Below are positions 42,389 to 49,847 of a DNA stretch of 51,202 nt, piece after piece. The DNA comes from Pseudobutyrivibrio sp. UBA1225 (GTDB lineage Bacteria > Bacillota > Clostridia > Lachnospirales > Lachnospiraceae): the NCBI GenBank assembly GCA_002309345.1, contig DBWZ01000070.1, forward strand, positions 565-51,766. The letters run 5' to 3'. Positions within the stretch are counted from its first letter, which is position 1. Each line of letters starts with the position of its first letter. The notes below the pieces were generated by a model, which saw nothing but the letters and a program-made list of their open reading frames with translations, was not told the DNA's origin and searched no databases. The position numbers were made by a program, and so were the translations under genes.

Positions 42389-42602
42389 AAGTATTGTTGT
42401 TGCAATCGTATGGTAGTTATCGTGGAAAGTAATGTTGTTATCTCATAGTAGTTATTGGGAGAAGTAATGTTGTTATCTCATAGTAGTTATTGGGAGAAGT
42501 AATGTTATTATTCATAGTAATTGCTGTGAAAAGTACTGCTGCTATTCATATTATTAGTTATTGTGGAAAATGTTATTACTATGCATAGTAGTTATTGTGA
42601 AG
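42389..42602. repeat. Six tandem copies of a ~35-bp unit
   Basis: Units begin at about 42389, 42427, 42462, 42497, 42531 and 42567. The consensus is AAGTAATGTTGTTAT followed by TCATAGTAGTTATTGKGRG. The second and third copies are identical and the outer ones have drifted. Units abut without unique spacers, so this is not CRISPR. It is the left part of a 1-kb spacer (42278-43326) with no gene. Confidence 0.85.
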
Positions 42603-42655
42603 CGGGCAGAGGCTGCAGTCCTTTTAATTGCAAACTGTAGATATTAAAAAGTATA

Positions 42656-42773
42656 GATTCCTGTTTTTCATCAGAAAAACGGGAATCGTACTAGACCTAC
42701 TTTTTCATGAAATGGAAAAGTAGTCTGGCAAAGCCAGATTTCTGCTGGCAATTCCTTGTTCTGCCAGCAGAAA
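42656..42773. other. Four consecutive hairpins (candidate structured RNA or DNA element)
   Basis: Hairpin 1 is 42656-42687: GATTCC/GGAATC plus GTTTTTC/GAAAAAC with a 4-nt loop. Hairpin 2 is 42694-42725: CTACTTTT/AAAAGTAG. Hairpin 3 is 42724-42738: TCTGGC/GCCAGA. Hairpin 4 is 42739-42773: TTTCTGCTGGCA/TGCCAGCAGAAA, 12 bp perfect. Nearly every base of 118 nt lies in a stem. No open reading frame covers it. The strand is unknown, and a clear promoter in register was not found. Confidence 0.7.
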
Positions 42774-42882
42774 GTATTACTTTTGCTCATATTACATCAA
42801 ACTAATACTTTTTTGGACATATTTTCTTCTAAATGTGAAATCTAAGTATTACTTTCGCTTAAAAACATAGAAACTAATACTT
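42771..42882. repeat. AAGTATTACTTT / ACTAATACTTTTTT paired repeat
   Basis: Two units, starting near 42772 and 42844, each hold AAGTATTACTTT, then GCT, then AACTAATACTTTTTT about 30 bp later. The core AGTATTACT is the reverse complement of the AGTAATACT found in the next array. Confidence 0.6.
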
Positions 42883-42939
42883 TTTTCTTGAGTCGACATC
42901 CATTTTTAGCAGTTTATACACACGATAAGTATTACTGAC

Positions 42940-43185
42940 CATACATATTGAGTAAAAGTAATACTACAAAGCTTTTTAAAGTAAAGCAGCACAGATTGCC
43001 TACCATGCAGATTCAATAAAAGTAATCCTATAAAGAGAAATCATCATAGATTACTAGATATACATATCCAATAAAAGAAGTACTACAAAGCTTTTTAAAG
43101 TAAAGCAGCACAGATTACAGTCCATACATTTAAAAAAAGCAATACGTGGAAAGAAATCTTGGCTATATTCGGTTTTCAATAAAAA
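42940..43185. repeat. Four degenerate copies of a ~61-bp unit
   Basis: Units start near 42940, 43002, 43062 and 43123 with ATACATAT- or ATGCAGATT-like openings, then AATAAAAGTAATACT, CAAAGCTTTTTAAAGTAAAG and CACAGATTAC. The 36-base core (CTACAAAGCTTTTTAAAGT onward) is identical in units 1 and 3, while 2 and 4 have diverged. No coding potential. The last unit runs into the thyA promoter region. Confidence 0.75.
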
Positions 43186-43256
43186 ACAAAATCCGGACGA
43201 GCACAAGAACTTAAAGAAAATAAGCTAAAATAAGGATAACAAAACACAATATATTG

Positions 43257-43265
43257 TGGTAGAAT
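43257..43265 (+). promoter_or_regulatory. Extended -10 promoter of thyA
   Basis: TGG directly before TAGAAT (43260-43265) forms an extended -10. The -35 is weak. It lies 62 bp before the thyA start. Confidence 0.5.
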
Positions 43266-43326
43266 TAAGTATGTATGAATATAAGCTAGGCTAACTATAG
43301 CTTAATTGATTCAAAAGGAGAGATTG

Positions 43327-44178
43327 ATGAGCAAAGCTGATGTTATTTTTAAAGAGATGTGCCGCGACATATTAGAGAATGGCACAGACACCAAAGATGA
43401 ATTGGTGCGCCCAACTTGGGAAGACACAGGCGAAAAGGCATACACAATCAAAAAGTTTGGCGTAATTAATAAATATGATTTGAGAGAAGAGTTTCCTGCT
43501 CTCACACTTCGAAGAACTGCACTAAAGTCTTGTATGGACGAGGTGCTTTGGATTTATCAGCGTAAGTCCAACAACATTCATGATTTGAAACCACACGTGT
43601 GGGATGAATGGGCTGATGAAACAGGCTCTATTGGTACAGCCTACGGATATGTTGTGGGTGAAAAGTTCAAGTTCAAGGGCGAGATGATTGACCAGATGGA
43701 CTATGTTCTTAAGCAGCTTAAAGAAACACCATACTCTAGAAGAATTATGACAAACCTATATCAGTTTCACGATTTGGCAACTGGTCATCTAGATCCATGT
43801 TGCTATTCGGCGACCTACAATGTCACCAAGGACAATGCTACAGGCAAGCTAGTTCTTAACATGGTGCTCAATCAGCGCTCGCAGGATGTTTTGGCCGCCA
43901 ACAATTGGAACGTGTGCCAGTACGCAATCCTTCTAATGATGGTTGCACAGGTCAATGACATGATTCCAGGGGAGCTGATTCACGTCATCGCGGACGCACA
44001 TATCTACGACAGACACATTGATATCATCAAAGAATTAATACAGCGCCCTGAGCATCCAGCTCCAAAGGTGCGCTTAAATCCCGAGGTCAAGAACTTCTAT
44101 GACTTCACAACCGACGACCTCATCGTGGAGGACTATATCCACGGCGAACAAGTCAAAAACATACCTATTGCTGTTTAG
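43327..44178 (+). CDS. thyA: Thymidylate synthase
   Basis: The 283-aa enzyme makes dTMP from dUMP using methylene-tetrahydrofolate. The catalytic Cys158 lies in HLDPCCYSATYNV, the dUMP-binding region is VLNQRSQDVLAANNWNVCQY, and HVIADAHIYDRHIDIIKELI is the conserved C-terminal segment. Start at 43327 after AAAAGGAGAGA; the 43306 alternative has no ribosome site. The folate product is recycled by the dihydrofolate reductase encoded next (44475). The CC pair and LNQR variant mark it as the clostridial branch. Confidence 0.93.
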   Translation: MSKADVIFKEMCRDILENGTDTKDELVRPTWEDTGEKAYTIKKFGVINKYDLREEFPALTLRRTALKSCMDEVLWIYQRKSNNIHDLKPHVWDEWADETGSIGTAYGYVVGEKFKFKGEMIDQMDYVLKQLKETPYSRRIMTNLYQFHDLATGHLDPCCYSATYNVTKDNATGKLVLNMVLNQRSQDVLAANNWNVCQYAILLMMVAQVNDMIPGELIHVIADAHIYDRHIDIIKELIQRPEHPAPKVRLNPEVKNFYDFTTDDLIVEDYIHGEQVKNIPIAV

Positions 44179-44181
44179 GAA

Positions 44182-44265
44182 GCAAACTAATTCTGTATCT
44201 TAGATACATGAATTAGTTTGCCACGACGCGCCGCATCGACGAAGTCGATCATAAATCGGTGCGTC
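44182..44265. other. Two strong hairpins after thyA
   Basis: GCAAACTAATTC (44182-44193) pairs perfectly with GAATTAGTTTGC (44210-44221) and has an inner TATCT/AGATA. GACGC (44225-44229) pairs with GCGTC (44261-44265) and encloses CGAC/GTCG. Neither has a T run. They may protect the thyA message end. A worn half-copy of the long palindrome follows at about 44289-44330. Confidence 0.7.
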
Positions 44266-44365
44266 TTCCCGTTGTTAGGATGATAGATGAGCAAGTAGCT
44301 ATCAAGCTCTAAGTGTTGCCGTATAGGCTTGATATTCGACTTTAGTAACTGAAGATATTAGATGA

Positions 44366-44450
44366 GTCGGTAGTTGACAAGCTCTGAGGTTACTTTAGCG
44401 CGATGTGTTAATCGCGCGGAGTAACACTCAGGCTTGTAGACGTAACCGAC
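44366..44450. repeat. Long palindromic intergenic element, copy 3
   Basis: GTCGGT (44366-44371) with ACCGAC (44445-44450), CAAGC with GCTTG, CTGAG with CTCAG, TACT with AGTA, and an inner GCGCGAT/ATCGCGC hairpin. The right end is 25 nt before the folA start. Same family as 18303 and 25027. Confidence 0.8.
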
Positions 44451-44474
44451 GGACTAAGGACTAGGAGATATAGC

Positions 44475-44960
44475 ATGAATTTAATTGTTGCAGTGGATAA
44501 AAATTGGGCAATTGGCAAGGATAACAAGCTTCTTGTGAGTATCCCAGATGATATGAAATTTTTTAGAGAAACCACCACAGGCAAGGTGGTAGTTATGGGA
44601 CGAAAGACTTTAGAGAGCTTCCCTAATGGCAAGCCTCTCAAGAATCGAGTCAACATCGTTCTTACGAGAGATGTAAACTATCAGGTGAGCGACGCTATTA
44701 TCGTTCACTCAAAAGAGGAGCTAGATAACGAGCTTCAAAAATATAATAGCGACGACATCTATGTAATTGGTGGCGAGAGCATTTACCGTTTGCTATTAGA
44801 CGATTGCGATAGAGCATTTGTTACATATGTAGATTATGCTTATGACGCAGATACATACTTCCCAAATCTAGATGAAAAATCTGATTGGAAGCTTGCAGAA
44901 GAATCTGAAGAGCAGACTTATTATGACATTGAGTTTTACTTCAGAACATATATAAAATAA
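44475..44960 (+). CDS. folA: Dihydrofolate reductase
   Basis: The 161-aa enzyme reduces dihydrofolate to tetrahydrofolate with NADPH. The N-terminus MNLIVAVDKNWAIGKDNKLL, the acidic active-site region IPDDMKFF, VVMGRKTLESFP, IYVIGGESIYRLLLDDCD and the C-terminal YDIEFYFRTYIK are all typical. It pairs with thyA upstream. Start after CTAGGAGATATAG. Palindrome copy 3 sits directly before the ribosome site. Confidence 0.94.
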   Translation: MNLIVAVDKNWAIGKDNKLLVSIPDDMKFFRETTTGKVVVMGRKTLESFPNGKPLKNRVNIVLTRDVNYQVSDAIIVHSKEELDNELQKYNSDDIYVIGGESIYRLLLDDCDRAFVTYVDYAYDADTYFPNLDEKSDWKLAEESEEQTYYDIEFYFRTYIK

Positions 44961-44963
44961 ATC

Positions 44964-45079
44964 AAGTAGCTCCCTTTGCAGGACACGCCTTTGGATAAAT
45001 CCAAAGCCTGGTCCGGTACGATTACTGTTTTTCCGATGAAAAACAAGAAGTAATGAATTAGCAATTTAAAGAGCTACTT
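44964..45079 (+). other. Multibranched leader structure before the acetolactate synthase gene
   Basis: AAGTAGCTC (44964-44972) pairs perfectly with GAGCTACTT (45071-45079). Inside are GGAC/GTCC (44981 and 45011) closing a CTTTGGA/TCCAAAG arm, and ATTACT/AGTAAT with GTTTTTC (45027-45033)/GAAAAAC (45038-45044). The last stem and a 4-nt loop also occur in the hairpin at 42656. It ends 33 nt before ilvB. It could be a regulatory RNA or a mobile palindrome. Confidence 0.6.
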
Positions 45080-45112
45080 ATCAAGAGTGAGATTTACAGT
45101 GAGGAAATAGAA

Positions 45113-46804
45113 ATGGCATTGAATATTACAGGAAGAAAGTTGTTTGTTAAGGCCTTAAAGGAAGAGGGAATAGACACAATTTTTGCCTATCCAGGTGGTA
45201 TGATTACCGATATCATGGATGAGCTATACAAGACTGAAGGCATCCGAGTAATCCTTGGTCGTCACGAGCAAGCCCTCATCCACGAAGCTGAGGGTTACGC
45301 TAGAGCTACTGGCAAAACTGCCGTGGTTTTAGTTACCTCAGGTCCTGGGGCAACAAACACAATTACAGGTATTGCAGATGCTTATTACGACAGCATTCCT
45401 ATGGTTATTTTTACAGGTCAGGTGCCACTTCACCTGATTGGTAATGATGCGTTCCAAGAGGTTGATATCGTGGGAATGACTCGTTCGATTACAAAGTATG
45501 GGGTTACAGTTCGAGACCGAGCAGATATGGGACGTCTCATCAAGATGGGATTTCAGATTGCTTCAACAGGCAAGCCTGGTCCTGTTCTTATCGATATACC
45601 AAAGGATATTCAGACAATTTCCGGAAGTCCTGAGTATCCAGATCATGTTGATATTCGTGGATACCATCCAAACGAATCTGTTCACATCGGACAGCTCAAA
45701 AAGGCATATCGTCTTTTAAAGAATGCCAAGCGTCCGCTGATTCTTGCAGGGGGCGGCGTTCGAATTGCGAGGGCGGAAAAATACTTGTTGAACTTTGCAA
45801 CAAAGATGGGTATTCCTGTTACAACAACTGTTATGGCAAAGGGCGTCATGCCAGATGACAACAAGCTTTACATTGGCAATTGTGGTATGCACGGAAGGTT
45901 CGCAGCCAACAAGGCTGTCACCGAATGTGACGTACTGTTTTCAATAGGTACTCGTTTCAATGACCGTATCACGGGCGAACTAGACAAGTTTGCGCCAAAA
46001 GCTCAAATCGTTCACGTTGATATTGCATCTGCATCTATCTCACGAAATGTAGAGGTTGATGTGCCAGTCACAGCTGATGCCAAAATTGCATTAGAAAAAC
46101 TAGTAGAATACGCAGAGCCTATGGACACAGACAAGTGGCTTGCTAAGATAGATGAGTGGGAGCAGGAGCATCCACTTGGAATGCCTAACACCAAGATAGG
46201 TATCTGTCCTCAGACTATTTGTGAAGCCATAAACGAAGTGTTCCCTGATGCCAACATTGTCACAGATGTTGGACAACATCAGATGTGGGCAAGTCAGTTT
46301 ATCAAGCTTAACAAAGGGCAACAGTTTATTACATCTGGAGGATTGGGCACCATGGGATTTGGTTTCCCTGCAGCTATCGGTGCTGCCGTTGGCAAGCCAA
46401 AGAAGCCTACTGTTCTTATCACAGGTGACGGTGGATTCCAGATGAACATGCAGGAGATGGCAACAGCTATGACGGAAAAGATTCCGGTTATCATCTGTAT
46501 ATTCAACAATGCTAACCTTGGTATGGTTCGTCAGATGCAGCAGCTGTTCTACGGCAAGCGCTACGAGATTACCAATCTAGGGGCTCCGGATGGCAGCTAT
46601 TATCCTGACTTTATCAAGTGGGCGGAAAGCTATAGCTGCAAGGCGATTCGAGTTACAGATGGCGATGATGTTGTGGGGGCGCTAAAGCAGGCTCGGAAAA
46701 ACACAGCTGGACCTACCGTTTTAGATTTCATTGTTTCACCTGACGATTTGGTACTTCCTATGGTAAAGAGTGGCACACCACTTAGCGATATGATACTCAA
46801 ATAG
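45113..46804 (+). CDS. ilvB: Acetolactate synthase large subunit
   Basis: The 563-aa enzyme condenses two pyruvates, or pyruvate and 2-ketobutyrate, in branched-chain amino acid synthesis using ThDP, FAD and Mg2+. It shows catalytic Glu52 (GRHEQALIHEAEGYARATG), the FAD/ThDP region TSGPGATNTITGIADAYYDS, and the ThDP motif GDGGFQMNMQEMATAM to NNANLGMVRQMQQL. Full length for the family. The regulatory small subunit follows after 99 bp. The GTGAGGAAA site precedes the ATG. Confidence 0.94.
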   Translation: MALNITGRKLFVKALKEEGIDTIFAYPGGMITDIMDELYKTEGIRVILGRHEQALIHEAEGYARATGKTAVVLVTSGPGATNTITGIADAYYDSIPMVIFTGQVPLHLIGNDAFQEVDIVGMTRSITKYGVTVRDRADMGRLIKMGFQIASTGKPGPVLIDIPKDIQTISGSPEYPDHVDIRGYHPNESVHIGQLKKAYRLLKNAKRPLILAGGGVRIARAEKYLLNFATKMGIPVTTTVMAKGVMPDDNKLYIGNCGMHGRFAANKAVTECDVLFSIGTRFNDRITGELDKFAPKAQIVHVDIASASISRNVEVDVPVTADAKIALEKLVEYAEPMDTDKWLAKIDEWEQEHPLGMPNTKIGICPQTICEAINEVFPDANIVTDVGQHQMWASQFIKLNKGQQFITSGGLGTMGFGFPAAIGAAVGKPKKPTVLITGDGGFQMNMQEMATAMTEKIPVIICIFNNANLGMVRQMQQLFYGKRYEITNLGAPDGSYYPDFIKWAESYSCKAIRVTDGDDVVGALKQARKNTAGPTVLDFIVSPDDLVLPMVKSGTPLSDMILK

Positions 46805-46859
46805 TTACAATATTATGGAAGCATGATAGACATTCATTACGAATGAGCAAAAAGTAACT
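46803..46859 (+). other. Stem-closed spacer between ilvB and ilvN
   Basis: AGTTAC (46803-46808) and GTAACT (46854-46859) close a loop that holds a small CATTCAT/ATGAG hairpin. It starts on the ilvB stop codon. It may stabilise or separate the two messages. Confidence 0.4.
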
Positions 46860-46903
46860 AAGAAGATAGGCTGTATTAATAGAAGCATGAAAAAGGAGAC
46901 AAC

Positions 46904-47413
46904 ATGAAAAATAGATGGATTGCCTTATATGTTGAAAATCAAGTAGGTGTTTTGGCTAAGGTTTCAGGACTTTTCTCAGCAAAGTCATACAACCTGCAGA
47001 CTCTTACAGTAGGTACCACAGAAAAAGAGGATGTATCAAGAATGACAATTTCAGTCAAGGCTGATGATGCAACCTTTGAACAGATAAAAAAGCAATTGAA
47101 CGCGATGGTGGAGGTTATCAAGGTTATCGACCTTACAACCACACTAGTTCATATGAAAGAGATATTATATGCCAAGGTTTTAGGACTTGATGGCGCAGGT
47201 AAGACGGAAGCATTTCAAATTGCAGAGGTCTTTGATCAAGGGGGGAATGTTAAGATTGTTGATATTGGCTCAGACGCAGTCTTGTTTGAGTGTACACTTA
47301 CAGAAAGGAAGAATAACGAGTTAATCTCGCTTCTTAAAACTAGATTTAAAAAGCTGGAAGTTGTGCGTGGCGGAGCGGTAGCGGTAGAATCTATCAGTAG
47401 CTCTTGCCGATAG
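46904..47413 (+). CDS. ilvN: Acetolactate synthase small (regulatory) subunit
   Basis: The 169-aa protein has an N-terminal ACT domain (RWIALYVENQVGVLAKVSGL, FSAKSYNLQTLTVGTTE) that binds valine for feedback inhibition. A C-terminal domain (about 80-160) activates the large subunit. The length and both halves are as in IlvN/IlvH. AAAGGAGAC ribosome site. The gene downstream starts 8 bp after its stop. Confidence 0.92.
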   Translation: MKNRWIALYVENQVGVLAKVSGLFSAKSYNLQTLTVGTTEKEDVSRMTISVKADDATFEQIKKQLNAMVEVIKVIDLTTTLVHMKEILYAKVLGLDGAGKTEAFQIAEVFDQGGNVKIVDIGSDAVLFECTLTERKNNELISLLKTRFKKLEVVRGGAVAVESISSSCR

Positions 47414-47421
47414 GAGAGTAT

Positions 47422-48684
47422 ATGAACAAATTAAGAGGGTGCATGGCTGTTGTTCTGATGGCTATATTCTTTTCAAATTCCCTTGTAGCTAGTGCCTCCC
47501 AGACGGAGGTCGACAGGCTTAAGGAGGAATCAGAAAATGCCTCTCAGCAGGTTAATGACATTAACAGTCAAAAGCAACAGGCGGAATCAGCAAAGGAACA
47601 GTTGCAGTCTCAGGCAACAAGCTTGTCTGGGCAGATTACAGATCTTAATACACAAATAACCACAGTTACTGGGGAAATATCTGAGACAGAGGTTAGTATC
47701 GCCGCTGTGGAGGCTGATATTGACGATTTAAACGACAAGCTAGACAAGACTCAGAAATCTTTGGAAAACCAAAAAGAATCTATGTCTAGTCGTATCGTTT
47801 ACATGTACGAAAACAAGTCCACCAACACGTTGGTGAATTATTTGGAAAGCGGTTCCATGGCAGAGTTTTTGCAGCGTTTGGAATACATGCAAAACATCGC
47901 AGAGTACGATCAATCTTGTATTGAAAAGTTCGAGGCAACAGAACTCGAGCTAGAAGAAACCAAAGCTGCCATCCAAGAAAAGAGCGATGAACTTACATCA
48001 TATAAAGGCAAGCTAAAATCCAAGAAATCGAATTTAGGAACCTTAGTAAACAATACCGCATCAGCATTAAATACCACCAATACCCAGATAGCAGACACGG
48101 ATGCAGCAATTGCCGAGCTTGAAAAGCAGTTGGCGGAGGCAAAGGAAAAAGAAAAACGTTTGCAGCAGCAGTATCAGGCGGCGCAGGTTGCTTTGGCTGA
48201 AAAGCTAGCCGGCGAGCATGGCGGATACACTGGTGGATACAGCACCACAGATGAAGAAACTCTGATATTGGCGGCTCTTATTCAGGCGGAGGCAGCAAAT
48301 CAAGGTGACGCAGGGCGCCTCGCTGTAGGTTCGGTTGTTATGAATCGAGTGGCAAGTGGCAGATTCCCGAATTCTGTTTCGGGAGTTATATATTCACCTG
48401 GACAGTTTGCTCCTGTTACCTCAGGTCGAGTGGCAATCATTCTGGCAGAAGGGCCAAATAGCGCTTGTCAAAGAGCGGCAGCTCAGGCGATTTCTGGAAG
48501 CACCAATACCGATGCGTTGTTCTTCTGTACCTACAGTTACGCCCAAAATCTGCACAACAGTCAGGTGGGGGCAGAGCAAGCAGCCGCGGAGGCAGAGGGC
48601 AGAGAGCCTCGTGAGGGAATTGGATTCTTAGATAGAACCTCGGGAACCACGATAAACGCACATTATTTTTATAACTACAATTAA
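47422..48684 (+). CDS. Secreted coiled-coil SleB/CwlJ-like cell-wall hydrolase
   Basis: The 420-aa precursor has a signal peptide (about 1-26) and a long coiled coil (30-255, rich in Gln, Glu, Ser; like the N-terminus of PcsB/M23 regulators of septal hydrolases). A C-terminal hydrolase_2 domain of the SleB/CwlJ type has catalytic Glu290 in ALIQAEAANQG, VGSVVMNRVASGRFPN, GVIYSPGQFAPVTSG and TDALFFC. It should cut glycan strands outside the cell. The coiled coil suggests FtsEX-like control of activity rather than a spore role. Start ATG at 47422 after TAGGAGAG. Confidence 0.88.
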   Translation: MNKLRGCMAVVLMAIFFSNSLVASASQTEVDRLKEESENASQQVNDINSQKQQAESAKEQLQSQATSLSGQITDLNTQITTVTGEISETEVSIAAVEADIDDLNDKLDKTQKSLENQKESMSSRIVYMYENKSTNTLVNYLESGSMAEFLQRLEYMQNIAEYDQSCIEKFEATELELEETKAAIQEKSDELTSYKGKLKSKKSNLGTLVNNTASALNTTNTQIADTDAAIAELEKQLAEAKEKEKRLQQQYQAAQVALAEKLAGEHGGYTGGYSTTDEETLILAALIQAEAANQGDAGRLAVGSVVMNRVASGRFPNSVSGVIYSPGQFAPVTSGRVAIILAEGPNSACQRAAAQAISGSTNTDALFFCTYSYAQNLHNSQVGAEQAAAEAEGREPREGIGFLDRTSGTTINAHYFYNYN

Positions 48685-48709
48685 AATAAATTAATAAGGA
48701 GGACATGAT

Positions 48710-49426
48710 ATGGCAACACCACATAACGAAGCGAACAAAGGGGATTTTGCTAGAACCGTACTTATGCCAGGAGATCCACTCCGTGCTAAGTTTGTAGCTG
48801 ACAATTTTTTAGAGGATGTTAAATGTGTCAACACAGTTCGTAACTGTCTTGGCTATACAGGAAAATATAAAGGTATTCCTGTGTCAGTTATGGCAAGTGG
48901 AATGGGTATGCCTTCAATTGGAATATATTCATATGAATTATTTGCATTTTATGATGTAGAAAACATTATTCGCATCGGCTCTGCTGGTTCTTATACAGAC
49001 AAGCTCAATGTTCTTGACGTAGTAATTTCAGAGAGCGCATTTTCAGAAAGTACCTTTGCTAAGTACACAAATGGAGTAGAGGAATCAACACTTTACCCAA
49101 GCAAGAAGATTAACGATATCGCAATTGCGAAGGCAAAAGAGCTTGGTATTGATGCTAAGCTTGCAAAGGTTCACTCTAGTGATCAGTTCTATACTGCACC
49201 AGAGATGGGAGGCTGGAAGGCCGTAAAAGCTCGCACCAATTGCGATTGCGTAGAGATGGAGAGCTTTGCTCTATTTAACAACGCAAACATGCTTGGAAAG
49301 AATGCAACATGTATGCTTACAATTTCTGATTCCTTTGTAACATCAGAAGAAATTCCAGCTGAGGAGCGCCAAAAATCATTTACAGAGATGATGAAGCTTG
49401 CTCTTGAGACGGCAATAGTATTGTAG
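48710..49426 (+). CDS. deoD: Purine-nucleoside phosphorylase
   Basis: The 238-aa enzyme splits purine nucleosides with phosphate into base and ribose-1-phosphate. The hexameric DeoD family is clear from the start (HNEANKGDFARTVLMPGDPL), GSAGSYTDKLNVLDVVISES, VEMESFALF and SDSFVTSEEIPAEERQ (catalytic Asp in SDS, where SDH is usual). AAGGAGG ribosome site 8 bp before the ATG. Single gene. After it, 49427-49564 shows only a small TGATCTT/AAGATCA dyad near 49488. Confidence 0.93.
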   Translation: MATPHNEANKGDFARTVLMPGDPLRAKFVADNFLEDVKCVNTVRNCLGYTGKYKGIPVSVMASGMGMPSIGIYSYELFAFYDVENIIRIGSAGSYTDKLNVLDVVISESAFSESTFAKYTNGVEESTLYPSKKINDIAIAKAKELGIDAKLAKVHSSDQFYTAPEMGGWKAVKARTNCDCVEMESFALFNNANMLGKNATCMLTISDSFVTSEEIPAEERQKSFTEMMKLALETAIVL

Positions 49427-49564
49427 GATAGTTTTCCTAATAAAGAATTATTTTTAGATATTCTTTCTATAAATTTTAAGTTTAATGTGATCTTATAAAA
49501 GATCAAGACAATCTTTCTGTATATGGATATGTAAATTAAGAAGCTTTATAATCAAAAAATAATG

Positions 49565-49599
49565 GGACAACATTTTTAAGTGGAAATGTTGTCCTTTTT
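49565..49599 (+). terminator. Terminator after deoD
   Basis: GGACAACATTT (49565-49575) pairs with AAATGTTGTCC (49584-49594), followed by TTTTT. Confidence 0.92.
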
Positions 49600-49726
49600 C
49601 TTTAAAGATTAAAATTCCCCGTTGAATCCGAGGCTGAGATATGGTAACATTTTTTCATCGGCGGCGGATTGAGGTCTATTTTTTTTGAGAATTCTTCGTT
49701 AAAAAATTAACAGTTTCGCGAAGCAG

Positions 49727-49749
49727 TTTTTGTATACTATGTACAAAAA
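49727..49749. promoter_or_regulatory. Inverted repeat at the thl promoter
   Basis: TTTTTGTA (49727-49734) and TACAAAAA (49742-49749) with a 7-bp spacer overlap TATACT (49733-49738), the most likely -10; TTAACA at 49707 is a possible -35 with a long 20-bp gap. An operator in this place would block the promoter. The rest of 49600-49847 has a T-rich stretch after AATCCG/CGGATT (49625 and 49665) and no gene. Confidence 0.4.
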
Positions 49750-49847
49750 ATTATTTTTGTGGAACTAAGATGAGTTCGAAATAAATTAACAATAGAATTT
49801 AATCAACCGGAAACAAAAAAGTATTTCTTAACAAAAGGAGAAAGAAC

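Noticed and set aside
42389..42602. Possible CRISPR array
   Set aside because: The repeat units abut and there are no unique spacers of constant length; no cas genes are in the window.
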